This document shows, one piece after another, positions 1 through 9,735 of a stretch of 64,000 nt of DNA. The notes under the pieces are model-generated. The model was not told the origin of the DNA. It searched no databases and was given only the letters and a program-made list of their open reading frames with translations. Numbering within the stretch: the first letter of the stretch is position 1; each line of letters starts with the position of its first letter. The translations under genes and the position numbers were made by a program. This DNA is from Aequorivita capsosiphonis DSM 23843 (GTDB taxonomy: Bacteria; Bacteroidota; Bacteroidia; Flavobacteriales; Flavobacteriaceae): NCBI RefSeq assembly GCF_000429125.1, contig NZ_AUBG01000012.1, positions 124,001-188,000 on the forward strand, given 5' to 3'.

Positions 1-1
1 A

Positions 2-1609
2 ATTTCAAATGAGACCTTACAAAACATTGTAAAACAACGGGAACATACATTTTGGTATAATCCGCATTTTGTGGCATTCTACGAAAGTGTATCTTTTGCT
101 TCACAACTGCAATATCAGATTCAAAAACTTAAAGTAGCATTTACCTCTCTTGAAAACGGTTTAGAGCAATACACGACGTCGCTTTATGAGATTGATTATC
201 TATATAGAAAATTTATTTTAAACTATAGAAGATCCAATCAAGACAAGATATTAGGTGGATTGGCTCAAAAAGTAGAAAAAATGTACACCAATGATTGGTT
301 ACTTCATTATACTGATAAATGGCAATCTGTAATTGACAATCTATACACTTGGCCTGTAAAGGAACCCTTTAGTCAAAGACAGTTTTTTAAGAAACATATT
401 AAACCGTTTGTAGATAAAAATCAACGTGTCTTTGTCATTATATCCGATGCATTGCGCTATGAGTGCGGCGTGGAATTAAATAAACGATTAGCGCAAGAAA
501 ACAGATACGACAGCGAACTTGAAGGATCTATAGCCTCACTACCTTCTTATACACAGTTAGGTATGGCTTCCTTACTTCCTCACACAGAATTGTCAATAAA
601 AAAAGGCTCTGATTTAATTCTCGTGGATGAAATGAGTTCAATGGGCATTCCTGCGCGATCAAAAATTTTAACTAAAAATTCCGGGGCTCGTGCCACTGCA
701 ATATTAGCAGAGGATTTTATGAAATTTAGCGCAAGTACCACAGGTAGAGACTTTGTAAAACAATATGATGTTATATACATCTATCATAATGATATAGATG
801 ATACTGGTGATGACACTACAACACAGGACAAAGTGTTTGAAGCCGTTGAAAGAGAGTTTGATTATCTGATTGATCTATTAAAGAAGATCTCTAATATGAA
901 TGGTAATAATATGATTATTACTTCAGATCACGGTTTCTTATATCAATATCAAACTCTAGAGGAAAGCGATTTTACTGAAGCTGAAATAAAAGGCGAAATA
1001 GACAAATTGAATAGAAGATTCGTTCTTGGAACTGACATAAATGGTAATGAAGCAGTAAAGTCCTTTTCCCACAACCAACTTGGTTTAACCAGCAACGGAA
1101 ATGCACTCGTTCCAAAATCTATTAATAGATTACGCGTAAGTGGATCTGGTTCTAAATTTGTTCACGGAGGCGCCTCTTTACAAGAAATTGTATTACCAGT
1201 ATTAAAAATCAATAAAAAGCGCCAGGATACCACAGCTCAGGTAGAAATAGATATTATTAAATCTACCGATAAGATTACTACTAACCTACTCGCTGTTTCC
1301 TTCATTCAAACGGAGCAAGTAGATGACACTATCTTGGAACGGAAAATTAAAGCATCCATTCAAGCAGAAGATGGCACGTTGTTAAGTGATCAGTTTATCT
1401 ACACCTTCGATATTACAGAGGAAAACCAACGACAGCGAGAAGTTAAAAACAGATTCCAATTAACTGCTCAAGCCAGTGGTAAATATAAAAATCAACGTGT
1501 AAAACTGGTACTGGAAGAACCAATGGATCGCGCTAACAAATGGAGAGTCTACAAAGAGTATTACTATACCCTTAATATCTCTTTCACTAACGATTTTGAT
1601 GAATTTTAA
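2..1609 (+). CDS. pglZ: BREX phosphatase-domain protein PglZ, C-terminal part (cut by window start)
   Basis: The reading frame is open from the first bases of the window, so the gene starts to the left and only its last 535 or so residues are seen. The alkaline-phosphatase-superfamily PglZ core is visible: a metal-binding segment VFVIISDALRYECG near base 430, the segment IYIYHNDIDDTGDD near 775, and the late metal-binding motif IITSDHGF near 915. PglZ is the core component shared by BREX phage-defence systems. The downstream neighbour is brxL, which fits the usual pglZ-brxL end of a type 1 BREX operon; pglX, brxC, brxB and brxA would then lie left of the window. The GTG at 71 is internal, because homologous-looking sequence (QREHTFWYNPHF) continues upstream of it. 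Confidence 0.9.
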   Translation: MSNETLQNIVKQREHTFWYNPHFVAFYESVSFASQLQYQIQKLKVAFTSLENGLEQYTTSLYEIDYLYRKFILNYRRSNQDKILGGLAQKVEKMYTNDWLLHYTDKWQSVIDNLYTWPVKEPFSQRQFFKKHIKPFVDKNQRVFVIISDALRYECGVELNKRLAQENRYDSELEGSIASLPSYTQLGMASLLPHTELSIKKGSDLILVDEMSSMGIPARSKILTKNSGARATAILAEDFMKFSASTTGRDFVKQYDVIYIYHNDIDDTGDDTTTQDKVFEAVEREFDYLIDLLKKISNMNGNNMIITSDHGFLYQYQTLEESDFTEAEIKGEIDKLNRRFVLGTDINGNEAVKSFSHNQLGLTSNGNALVPKSINRLRVSGSGSKFVHGGASLQEIVLPVLKINKKRQDTTAQVEIDIIKSTDKITTNLLAVSFIQTEQVDDTILERKIKASIQAEDGTLLSDQFIYTFDITEENQRQREVKNRFQLTAQASGKYKNQRVKLVLEEPMDRANKWRVYKEYYYTLNISFTNDFDEF

Positions 1610-1776
1610 GAGTCTGTTTAGTAATTTGTGATTAGAGTTTTTATAGGATATTTTTGATGCAGTATGAGGCAAAATTTTTAAGCATAGCCTAGTTACGGTT
1701 CAAAATTTTAACGAAATAATGCGCAAAAAGAGGCATAAAAAATAATTGACAAAATATTAAACAGATTCTACAACCT

Positions 1777-3780
1777 ATGAACGCACTCAATGTAAAAATA
1801 AACGAGCACTTTGCAGGTAAGGTAGTTCGTAAGGATTTAACCAAATTAGTAAAAGGTAACGCCATAGTTCCTACCTATGTTCTCGAATACTTATTGGGAC
1901 AATACTGCGCTACAGATGACGAAGCGACTATTGAGCACGGCGTAGAAACGGTCAAGAATATAATCGCAAAACATTTTGTGCATAGAGATGAGTCTCAAAT
2001 AATCAAATCGACTATAAGAGAAAAAGGATCTCATCGAATTATAGATAAAGTGGCTGTTCAACTAAATGACAGACAGGATAGATATGAAGCATCATTTGCG
2101 AATTTGGGGTTAAATCGTGTTCCAATTTCTGATGCACTTATCAAAGAACATCAAAAATTACTCTCTAGCGGGGTTTGGTGTATTTTAACTTTGGGGTATT
2201 TTCCTTCAGAAGAAAGAGATCACACGCCTTGGATGGTTGAGAGTTTAAAACCTATTCAAGTTTCCAATGTTGATATTGAAGAATATAAAGGCGCTCGCAA
2301 ACATTTTGACAAGGAAGAATGGATGGATGTTTTATTGCAATCAATTGGACTTAATCCAGAAGAATTTACATTTCGTTCAAAACTGCTGCAACTAACCAGA
2401 CTTGTTCCATTTGTAGAGAACAACTATAACTTAATTGAACTAGGTCCAAAAGGAACAGGAAAGTCGCATATTTATTCTGAAATGTCGCCACACGGTATTT
2501 TAATTTCTGGTGGAGAAGTATCAAAAGCGAAACTATTTGTAAATAATAGTTCAGGTGATATAGGGTTAGTTGGGTATTGGGACGTTGTTGCCTATGATGA
2601 ATTTGCAGGAAAAACAAAACGAGTAGATCGTGGCTTAGTGGATATAATGAAGAATTATATGGCTAATAAATCCTTTTCAAGAGGAACTCAAGTATATGGT
2701 GCTTCTGCTTCAATGGTATTTGTTGGAAACACAGACCATTCAGTAAAATATATGATGAAACATAGCGATCTTTTTGAGGCCTTGCCTAAAGACTATTATG
2801 ATACGGCTTTCCTTGACCGTATGCACGGATATCTTCCAGGGTGGGAAGTTCAGAAATTACGAAATGAGATGTTTACTTCGCAATACGGTTTTATCGTAGA
2901 TTACCTTGCTGAAGTATTAAAGAACCTAAGGAAAGAAGATAGAACGCACGATTATACAAAATACTTTGAATTATCGAGTACCATTACTACCCGAGATAAA
3001 ACGTCAATTGCCAAAACATTCGCTGGTTTAATTAAAATAATATACCCAGATAATGATTTCACTGAGGCTGATGCGAAAGAAATTTTAGATTTCGCTATTG
3101 AAAATAGAAAACGGGTTAAGGATCAACTTCGCAAAATGGACGAAACTTTTGAAGAAGTGGATTTTAGTTACGTTAGTAAAACAACAGGAGAACATTTTCC
3201 AATCCTGACACTAGAAGAGATTGAAAATGAAGTAAAACCTACTATACAGCAAACGGAAGTTGCTGAGAACAGTCAATCGCAGAAATCCGAAAACGTTAAT
3301 TTATTACTAGAACCTGGGCAAAAAATAATTAGAGATAATCAGTCTGGTATTTCATACGATAATTTGTTTGGAGCTTATTTATTAAATGCCACTGATTTTA
3401 ATATCACAGACCCATACATTAGGCTACCCTATCAATTGCGGAACTTTATGGAACTAGCAAAACTGATTGGCGAAAAGAAAGATCCAGACACAGAAGTTAA
3501 ACTTCACTTAGTAACTAGTAATAATGAAGAGTTTATTGAAAATGCCAAAGATGCCTTTGAACAGATGCGTTATTCATTGGAATCAATGGGTATTTTATTT
3601 TCCTATGAGTTTGACGATTTTATTCACGACAGATCTATTGAAATGAATAACGGATGGAAAGTGATTTTAGGGAGAGGACTAGATATTTGGCAAAAAACGG
3701 GTGGTTGGTATGACATCAATGAATACATCCAAGAACGACGAGTTTGTAAGGCTTGTGAAGTGACTTTTGTAAGAATCTAA
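1777..3780 (+). CDS. brxL: BREX protein BrxL: AAA+ ATPase with MITD1-like C-terminal domain
   Basis: This 667-residue protein has the BrxL AAA+ core. Walker A is GPKGTGKSH at about residues 223-231, followed by the family-typical GGEVSKAKLFVNN and VVAYDEFAG (Walker B region). BrxL is a DNA-binding ring ATPase needed for BREX defence against phage. The last 138 residues (from about 530) do not look like a Lon protease domain. They carry ITDPYIRLPYQLRNF, IHDRSIEMNNGW and GRGLD, which match by eye the C-terminal phospholipase-D-like domain of eukaryotic MITD1 (MIT_C). The gene lies 167 bases after pglZ on the same strand, probably in the same operon. The family is certain; the role of the C-terminal domain is inference. 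Confidence 0.9.
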   Translation: MNALNVKINEHFAGKVVRKDLTKLVKGNAIVPTYVLEYLLGQYCATDDEATIEHGVETVKNIIAKHFVHRDESQIIKSTIREKGSHRIIDKVAVQLNDRQDRYEASFANLGLNRVPISDALIKEHQKLLSSGVWCILTLGYFPSEERDHTPWMVESLKPIQVSNVDIEEYKGARKHFDKEEWMDVLLQSIGLNPEEFTFRSKLLQLTRLVPFVENNYNLIELGPKGTGKSHIYSEMSPHGILISGGEVSKAKLFVNNSSGDIGLVGYWDVVAYDEFAGKTKRVDRGLVDIMKNYMANKSFSRGTQVYGASASMVFVGNTDHSVKYMMKHSDLFEALPKDYYDTAFLDRMHGYLPGWEVQKLRNEMFTSQYGFIVDYLAEVLKNLRKEDRTHDYTKYFELSSTITTRDKTSIAKTFAGLIKIIYPDNDFTEADAKEILDFAIENRKRVKDQLRKMDETFEEVDFSYVSKTTGEHFPILTLEEIENEVKPTIQQTEVAENSQSQKSENVNLLLEPGQKIIRDNQSGISYDNLFGAYLLNATDFNITDPYIRLPYQLRNFMELAKLIGEKKDPDTEVKLHLVTSNNEEFIENAKDAFEQMRYSLESMGILFSYEFDDFIHDRSIEMNNGWKVILGRGLDIWQKTGGWYDINEYIQERRVCKACEVTFVRI

Positions 3781-3886
3781 TCAAATTGAAAATAAAAAGA
3801 CTGAAAAATAAAACAAGTCGCTAATAATGTTCTTACACTTAAATAAAATGTTCAATAACTTATTTCTAGGGAATAAACAATAGTCT

Positions 3887-5704
3887 ATGTATTTAAAGAA
3901 TTTAAAACTTTGGAACTTTAGAAAATATGGAAACACCAATCCATTTGATCTTAACCAACCGCAGTTAGATTTAAATTTCACTAAGGGTGTAAATGTGCTC
4001 GTAGGAAAGAATGACTCTGGCAAGTCTGCTATAATCGATGCTATAAAAATTGTTTTAAAAACGCATAGCTATGATTGGTATAAAATTGATCAAGATGATT
4101 TTTTCTTTGACTCTGAACGACTTAGGATAGAAATAGTCTTTGACGATCTGCATCCTGAAGAGGCAAAGCATTTCACCGAATGGTTGGGCTGGATCAAGGA
4201 CAGTGAGGGTAAAGCTAAATGTTATTTGAGACTGATACTAGACGTTCGAAGAAATTTAGCTAATAAAAGAATTTTTCCATCAGATGTAAAGGCAGGAATA
4301 GACCCAGTAGGTTTTCAATTGAATGCGGAGGCTAGAGAATATCTAAAAACTACATACTTAAGACCTCTTCGCGATGCGAAATCAGAACTTGTTCCTAGGA
4401 AGAACTCAAGACTCACACAAATCCTTCAAGCCCACGATGCTTTTAAAGATAAAGATCTAGATCATTTGCTCGTTGGACTTTTTAAAGATTTCAATGATTC
4501 TGTGGAACAATATTTTTTGGGTAAAAATAATGAAGGAAAGGATTTATCTAAAGATGAACTAAAAGGAAAAGAACTTAAGTCGGACATTGATAGATATATC
4601 AAATCCTTTTATGATGATTCAAAAGAATCTGCATTTGGAGTTAAGGGAAATAACCTAAAAACAATCCTTGAAAAATTAGAACTGTCCATAAAGGGTGAGA
4701 TCAATCCAGGACTTGGAACGCTTAACCGTCTTTTTATGGCTACGGAGTTACTTCATTTACAAAAAAAGGATTGGTCAGGATTGAGATTGGGATTAATTGA
4801 AGAACTTGAAGCTCATTTGCATCCGCAAGCACAAATGCAGATTATTGAGGCGTTACAAAAACAAAAAAAAATTCAGCTTATTCTTACTACCCATAGTCCT
4901 AATTTGGGATCAAAGATCAAATTAGAAAATTTAATACTATGCTCAGATAATTCGGCCTTTCCATTAGGCCCAGAGTACACAAAATTAGAATCGGATGAAT
5001 ATTCATTTTTGGAAAGATTTTTAGATACTACCAAGGCAAATCTATTTTTTGCAAATGGTGTTATAATGGTTGAAGGTTGGTCTGAAGAGATTTTAATTCC
5101 AGCAATAGCCCAACGACTTTTTGAACAAGGAACAATTTCAAAAAATTTAACGGAAGCAGGTGTTTCCATCGTTAATGTTGGCAATACGGCATTTCAACAA
5201 TATTCCAGAATATACCTACGATCAGATGCTTCCAAACAAATCAACATTCCCGTCTCAGTTGTAACTGATGTTGATGTGAGAGCTTACAAATTACATATAG
5301 ACAAAGATGAAGACGGAGCTATCGTTAAAACCTACATTAAAGAAGATGAAGTTGAAGTTCAGGATAAATCAGAAAAGAAGAAATCTGTAATTATAACGAA
5401 ATATAACGATCAGAATGTTAAAACATTCGTCGCGGAAAATTGGACTTTAGAATATGCTCTATTAAAATCCACATCGCTTTCGAAACTCTTTTTAGATGCA
5501 TTCAAGAAAGTGCATCACCAAGTTGATCTTGATAAAAAAGAAGAAGAACTTGGAAAGAAGTTAATTAACAAAGGTTTACATAAAACTCAAATTGCCTACG
5601 AGATTGCTGCCAATATTGAATTGAATACCATCCTTCCAATTATTGAAGATGATGCGAGCATAAAGTATATCATAGATGCAATAAAACACGCTTGTAATGA
5701 TTAG
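3887..5704 (+). CDS. gajA: GajA-like OLD-family ATPase/TOPRIM endonuclease
   Basis: This 605-residue protein has an N-terminal ABC-type ATPase: Walker A GKNDSGKS at about residues 39-46, and the late Walker B/switch region IEELEAHLHPQ with a TTHSP motif near 303-335. A C-terminal TOPRIM domain follows, with VEGWSEE near 394 and the acidic VVTDVDV near 457. That order (split ATPase, then TOPRIM) defines OLD nucleases such as GajA of the Gabija defence system, where the ATPase controls DNA nicking. The next gene is a UvrD-like helicase overlapping by 8 bases, which is the Gabija arrangement. Length is close to known GajA. A different OLD-helicase defence system is the main alternative. Confidence 0.8.
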   Translation: MYLKNLKLWNFRKYGNTNPFDLNQPQLDLNFTKGVNVLVGKNDSGKSAIIDAIKIVLKTHSYDWYKIDQDDFFFDSERLRIEIVFDDLHPEEAKHFTEWLGWIKDSEGKAKCYLRLILDVRRNLANKRIFPSDVKAGIDPVGFQLNAEAREYLKTTYLRPLRDAKSELVPRKNSRLTQILQAHDAFKDKDLDHLLVGLFKDFNDSVEQYFLGKNNEGKDLSKDELKGKELKSDIDRYIKSFYDDSKESAFGVKGNNLKTILEKLELSIKGEINPGLGTLNRLFMATELLHLQKKDWSGLRLGLIEELEAHLHPQAQMQIIEALQKQKKIQLILTTHSPNLGSKIKLENLILCSDNSAFPLGPEYTKLESDEYSFLERFLDTTKANLFFANGVIMVEGWSEEILIPAIAQRLFEQGTISKNLTEAGVSIVNVGNTAFQQYSRIYLRSDASKQINIPVSVVTDVDVRAYKLHIDKDEDGAIVKTYIKEDEVEVQDKSEKKKSVIITKYNDQNVKTFVAENWTLEYALLKSTSLSKLFLDAFKKVHHQVDLDKKEEELGKKLINKGLHKTQIAYEIAANIELNTILPIIEDDASIKYIIDAIKHACND

Positions 5705-7688
5705 CATTACTGAATCAGATATCGCTTATGCAGAAGAAATACTTTTAGAGTCAGGGAAAGTATTTGATGACGAGCGAAGAGCCTTTATAAAAAATTTCAA
5801 TACTATAGATTTGCAAGCAGTTCCTGGTAGCGGAAAAACTACTGCACTCCTTGCTAAATTATTGATTCTTGAAAAAAAACTACCACTATTTGGTAATAGA
5901 GGTATTTTAGTCATATCCCATACAAACGCTGCTGTAAATGAGATAAGAGAAAGAATTGGACATCACTGCCCCAAATTGTTTTCTCATCCCAACTTTGTAG
6001 GCACCATTCAAAGCTTTGTTGATACTTTTTTGGCTATTCCAGCATATCTTCTAAAATACAAACAAAAACCTGTACGTATCGATAATGAGATTTATAATGA
6101 GACGATTTCGAAATTCTTCAACTATGGTAAAACTGGATTTTCAAAACAAGAAAAAAGTAACGCAATCTATTACAATAAGAATTTCAACGTTCTTCACAGT
6201 TATCGTTTTCAGTATTCAAAGAATGGCATATTATTGATAGACAAAATCAGTGGAAAAGAGCTAATCGTCAAAACACCAAATGCAAAGAAAGTAAAGTTTA
6301 CACCATCGGAAATTTTAAGAATTGAGCAGTGGTTGAGAACAACTAAGGAAGATACGTTGAGAGCGGGAACATTATGTTTTGATGATGCGTATTTTCTAGC
6401 CGATTTACTATTAGCGGAAATTTTAAATTACGATAAATTGCTTCAAAAAAGATTTCAATATGTATTTGTAGATGAGATGCAGGATATGGAAGTTCATCAA
6501 ATGAACTTAATTGAAAGATTGTTTACTGGTCATAATTGTGATACCAAGTTACAACGACTGGGTGATATTAATCAGAGTATTTTCACAAGTAATGTTAACG
6601 CAAAGTTGATATGGAATCAGAGACAAAAAAAATTACTTTTTAAGGGAAGCCATAGATTGAGCAAACCCATAGCCGAGATTGTTAAAAGTGCTTCTTTGAC
6701 ACAAACTGAGGTCGATGGTCGTGGTACCGATGAAAATGGAAAAGCAATTGACTTAAAGCCCCTACTATTGGTTTTCAATGTAGCTGATGCTGATAAAGTA
6801 ATACCAACGTTTTCAGGTAAAATCAAAGAGCTTCAAAAAGATGGATTACTTCCCCTAGCCAAGCAAAATTATCACGCTTTTGGATGGCGAAAGGAAACTG
6901 ACCAAGACCATAAGCTCTGTTTAAATTCATATTTACCCGCTTTGAAAAACAAAACAGGCACTAACTCATTAGAATTTACAACATTAGAAGATTATCTACT
7001 ATTCTTTCCAAAAGAAGACCACTCTTTGAAGACATCTAGGAGTGCCATTTTAAATGGATTGGTTAAAATGCTTCGTATTGAAAACGTTAGAGATGAACAC
7101 AGTAGATATTTCAGTCCTAATCGTCTGCTGTATTATATCAAGAAACTTAATCTTCATAATTACGAGCTACTGAAAAGTAAAATTTTAAAATGGAGTATAG
7201 AGCTCATAGAGTTTAAATCAAATGATGTTCTACTAGATATGAGGATTTTTGCTCCTGTTTTATTTGGCTGGTTGAGTTCAGAGATAAAGTATTCTCAAAA
7301 ATTTATCGATACACCTTCAGTTGATAAACCTGCATCTAAAGAGGAAGAAGTTAAAAATTATTACGATAAGGATGGTTTCAAAGTTCAAGTTGGAACAGTA
7401 CATAATATTAAAGGACAAACTCACACCGCCAGTCTTTATCTAGAAACCTTTTGGAATGGAAAGTATGAATCTGAGCGCTTAAAAGATCAATTCTTCAATA
7501 TTTCCATAAATGAATCGCTTCAAGGTCTGACGGATTCAGCAAAAGAAAAGTTACGACAAACTGCTAAAATGGTATATGTTGGATTTTCGAGGCCTACGCA
7601 TCTATTAGCTTTCGCAGTTGAAAAAGATAGATTTGAAAAAAACTTAAAAGACATCGATAGGAATAAATGGCTGATTATTGAAATTTAA
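5697..7688 (+). CDS. gajB: GajB-like UvrD/Rep-family helicase
   Basis: This is a 663-residue superfamily 1A helicase. Walker A is VPGSGKTTALL near residue 41, Walker B FVDEMQD near 257, a GDINQSIF motif near 283, and a late motif TVHNIKGQTH near 567 (usually HxxKGLE in UvrD). The start codon lies inside the end of gajA (8-base overlap), which implies translational coupling and a joint function. In Gabija, GajB senses or unwinds DNA and activates the GajA nuclease. The protein is longer than typical GajB (about 500 residues); the extra length is mainly in the middle and C-terminal half. The helicase family is certain, and the Gabija assignment rests on the partner gene. Confidence 0.8.
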   Translation: MISITESDIAYAEEILLESGKVFDDERRAFIKNFNTIDLQAVPGSGKTTALLAKLLILEKKLPLFGNRGILVISHTNAAVNEIRERIGHHCPKLFSHPNFVGTIQSFVDTFLAIPAYLLKYKQKPVRIDNEIYNETISKFFNYGKTGFSKQEKSNAIYYNKNFNVLHSYRFQYSKNGILLIDKISGKELIVKTPNAKKVKFTPSEILRIEQWLRTTKEDTLRAGTLCFDDAYFLADLLLAEILNYDKLLQKRFQYVFVDEMQDMEVHQMNLIERLFTGHNCDTKLQRLGDINQSIFTSNVNAKLIWNQRQKKLLFKGSHRLSKPIAEIVKSASLTQTEVDGRGTDENGKAIDLKPLLLVFNVADADKVIPTFSGKIKELQKDGLLPLAKQNYHAFGWRKETDQDHKLCLNSYLPALKNKTGTNSLEFTTLEDYLLFFPKEDHSLKTSRSAILNGLVKMLRIENVRDEHSRYFSPNRLLYYIKKLNLHNYELLKSKILKWSIELIEFKSNDVLLDMRIFAPVLFGWLSSEIKYSQKFIDTPSVDKPASKEEEVKNYYDKDGFKVQVGTVHNIKGQTHTASLYLETFWNGKYESERLKDQFFNISINESLQGLTDSAKEKLRQTAKMVYVGFSRPTHLLAFAVEKDRFEKNLKDIDRNKWLIIEI

Positions 7689-7738
7689 AAACAAAACGAC
7701 GAGTACGCAGATAGTTAGTATTATATAAATAGTGTGGT

Positions 7739-9199
7739 GTGACATATATAGAGAAATACATAAAGAGCAAAGGTGGTATTCTGTCCGGAGACCTAGCACG
7801 GTATATACAGAAAAAACAAGGCATAACCAATGAAGCAGCACGTAAACGTGTTCAAAGACTTAGTAGTCCGATTCATAAAATAGCAGGGCTTTTTTCTGAT
7901 AAAAAAGTTTTTGTCTATCACTCTGACAACTTTCAAAACTTGGACTATTTTACAGATTTGGTGGAGTCTTTCAAGACTGATGGTAAGCGGTGCTATTCAA
8001 TTATTAATGCCATTAAATACCACCAGGGTCTAGTTCCAATTGATGAATTAGCTAATTACTCAATCAGTCCTGTAAATTCAATAAAGGGCCATATGAAGTT
8101 CTCTTCGGTTATAGAACTTCTCAAAAAGCATAATTTGATTCGTGAGACAAACACTGGAGAATTTGGACTACACATTTCTGTATCGGAAAAATTAAGCCCA
8201 AATGTTAGACATATAAAGGGAGTACAAATTTCTAAACGTTTAGTAATCCAACAATTTGAAATCTGGAGTAAAAATATTGGCCTCGTCTCTTTTAAAAAAG
8301 GTAAGAATAATAATATAGTCGGTGGATTTCAATTTGCCTTTACTGCGCCTACATATATAGATGGTCTTGTGGGTTATAACAATAAAATAAAAAAGCCGGG
8401 GTTTCTTGTTACCGATATTCTAATTGGAAATATAACTGATGAAAATACAGTAAGTTTTTTTTTAAGGAAAATTGCGGCTATAAAAGCATCAAATCCTTCC
8501 TTAAAATTATTCCCTGTATTAATAGTCGATGGTATTTCATCTGAAGGTCTCAATCAGCTAAAGAGTAAAGGTGTTCTTGTGGCATCCATAAAAGAACTTT
8601 TTGGCAAAGATTATAGTGAATTGCTTAAAAGCCTAATTAATACTGTAACCAATGCTGGTGCAATCTTAAAAACCGAACCAGAAAAATATTTGCAGATGAT
8701 GGAAAAACTCACAAAGTTGATTGACGGAAAAACAAACAACTTAAGGGGTGATTTATTTGAGTTAGCTGTAGGTTTCTATTTTAGTAAATATTCACAATCA
8801 CTGGACATTGGGAAAAGAGTACCTGTAACAGATTCTAATCGAACAAGAGAAATAGATGTTCTTGCCCGAAATGAAAACGAAATATGCATAGTGGAATGTA
8901 AAGGCTACAACTATCCTGTTGACATAGAATATATTGAAATTTATTTATCAGAAAAAATTAAAGAAATTAGAGGATGGCTAGCTATTACTCATTCAGACAA
9001 GAGACATCGATTTGAGATATGGAGCACTGGCGGATATACAAAGGAAGCTTTGGTCTTACTTAAGCAGACAAAAGATAAAGTTAGAAAATTTGATTTTGAT
9101 TATCTAGACCAAAATGATATTAAGGAAAGGGCCAATAAGTTGAACTCTGAAAAATTCAAAGAAATCTTGAGAGATTATTATTTGAAAGAAATAACTTAA
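7739..9199 (+). CDS. Winged-helix protein with C-terminal PD-(D/E)XK nuclease-like domain
   Basis: This 486-residue protein starts with GTG at 7739. The frame has a stop at 7730-7732, no ATG precedes this codon, and the first residues (GILSGDLARYIQKKQGI) already form a helix-turn-helix-like segment. The first 130 residues look like tandem winged helices. The C-terminal part has a restriction-endonuclease-like motif: E in GDLFELAVGFYF, D in REIDVLAR near residue 371, and ExK in IVECKGY near 386. It follows gajB by 50 bases on the same strand, so it may be a third gene of that defence unit or a separate nuclease. I do not recognise the family by name. The nuclease fold is a motif-based inference. 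Confidence 0.65.
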   Translation: MTYIEKYIKSKGGILSGDLARYIQKKQGITNEAARKRVQRLSSPIHKIAGLFSDKKVFVYHSDNFQNLDYFTDLVESFKTDGKRCYSIINAIKYHQGLVPIDELANYSISPVNSIKGHMKFSSVIELLKKHNLIRETNTGEFGLHISVSEKLSPNVRHIKGVQISKRLVIQQFEIWSKNIGLVSFKKGKNNNIVGGFQFAFTAPTYIDGLVGYNNKIKKPGFLVTDILIGNITDENTVSFFLRKIAAIKASNPSLKLFPVLIVDGISSEGLNQLKSKGVLVASIKELFGKDYSELLKSLINTVTNAGAILKTEPEKYLQMMEKLTKLIDGKTNNLRGDLFELAVGFYFSKYSQSLDIGKRVPVTDSNRTREIDVLARNENEICIVECKGYNYPVDIEYIEIYLSEKIKEIRGWLAITHSDKRHRFEIWSTGGYTKEALVLLKQTKDKVRKFDFDYLDQNDIKERANKLNSEKFKEILRDYYLKEIT

Positions 9200-9251
9200 T
9201 TTCTGTATTCAAAAACTCATTGTTTTTAAATGTGAAAATTCCTATATTTCA

Positions 9252-9515
9252 TTATTCGAATATTGATTTTGCCTCCTTATAAACCTGTTCAAAATTAGCC
9301 TCTAAATCAGCTTGGGTAAACTGCTTTGATTCCTCGGGAAGCTGTCGCTGTATTTTCTGCAATTTAAACCGCACCCTTTTATCCTTCCCATCAGCATAAG
9401 TAATAAATTCGCCCTGTTTTAAGGGAAAGAAAACATCAACACGGATTTTAGTGATTTCCTTTTTCTCCTGTGATAATTCGCATCAAAATTCAGTTCATGT
9501 TTTAGACTCCTATTC
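9252..9515 (-). pseudogene. mobC: 3' remnant of a mobC/TraG-type coupling protein gene
   Basis: Read on the minus strand, the stretch ends in a stop at 9252-9254. It encodes a tail such as GEFITYADGKDKRVRFKLQK that is nearly the same as the last 70 residues of the intact coupling protein at 13671-15251. DNA identity is roughly three quarters by eye, including one extra codon near 9327. Upstream of about 9465 the frame is shifted and a stop appears (9483-9485). Similarity stops near 9515. The fragment is therefore an old remnant of a second mobilization module. The stretch from 9516 to 9735 shows nothing recognisable. Confidence 0.8.
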
Positions 9516-9735
9516 AAAGTTGGTAGATACATTAAACAAAAGATTCAAAATTTTGCTATTTTGTATATATTTATCCCAATATTTTTAATTGAGAACTATT
9601 ATGTGTTTTAAATCAATTAGTAAGACACCCATAACAAAAGATAACCCCATAAAATTGAAGAGGTTGTAGTTTTCAATATGTTTTTAAAATTATCAAACAC
9701 TTTTCCAGAACCAACATACAATAGAACCTTTTATA

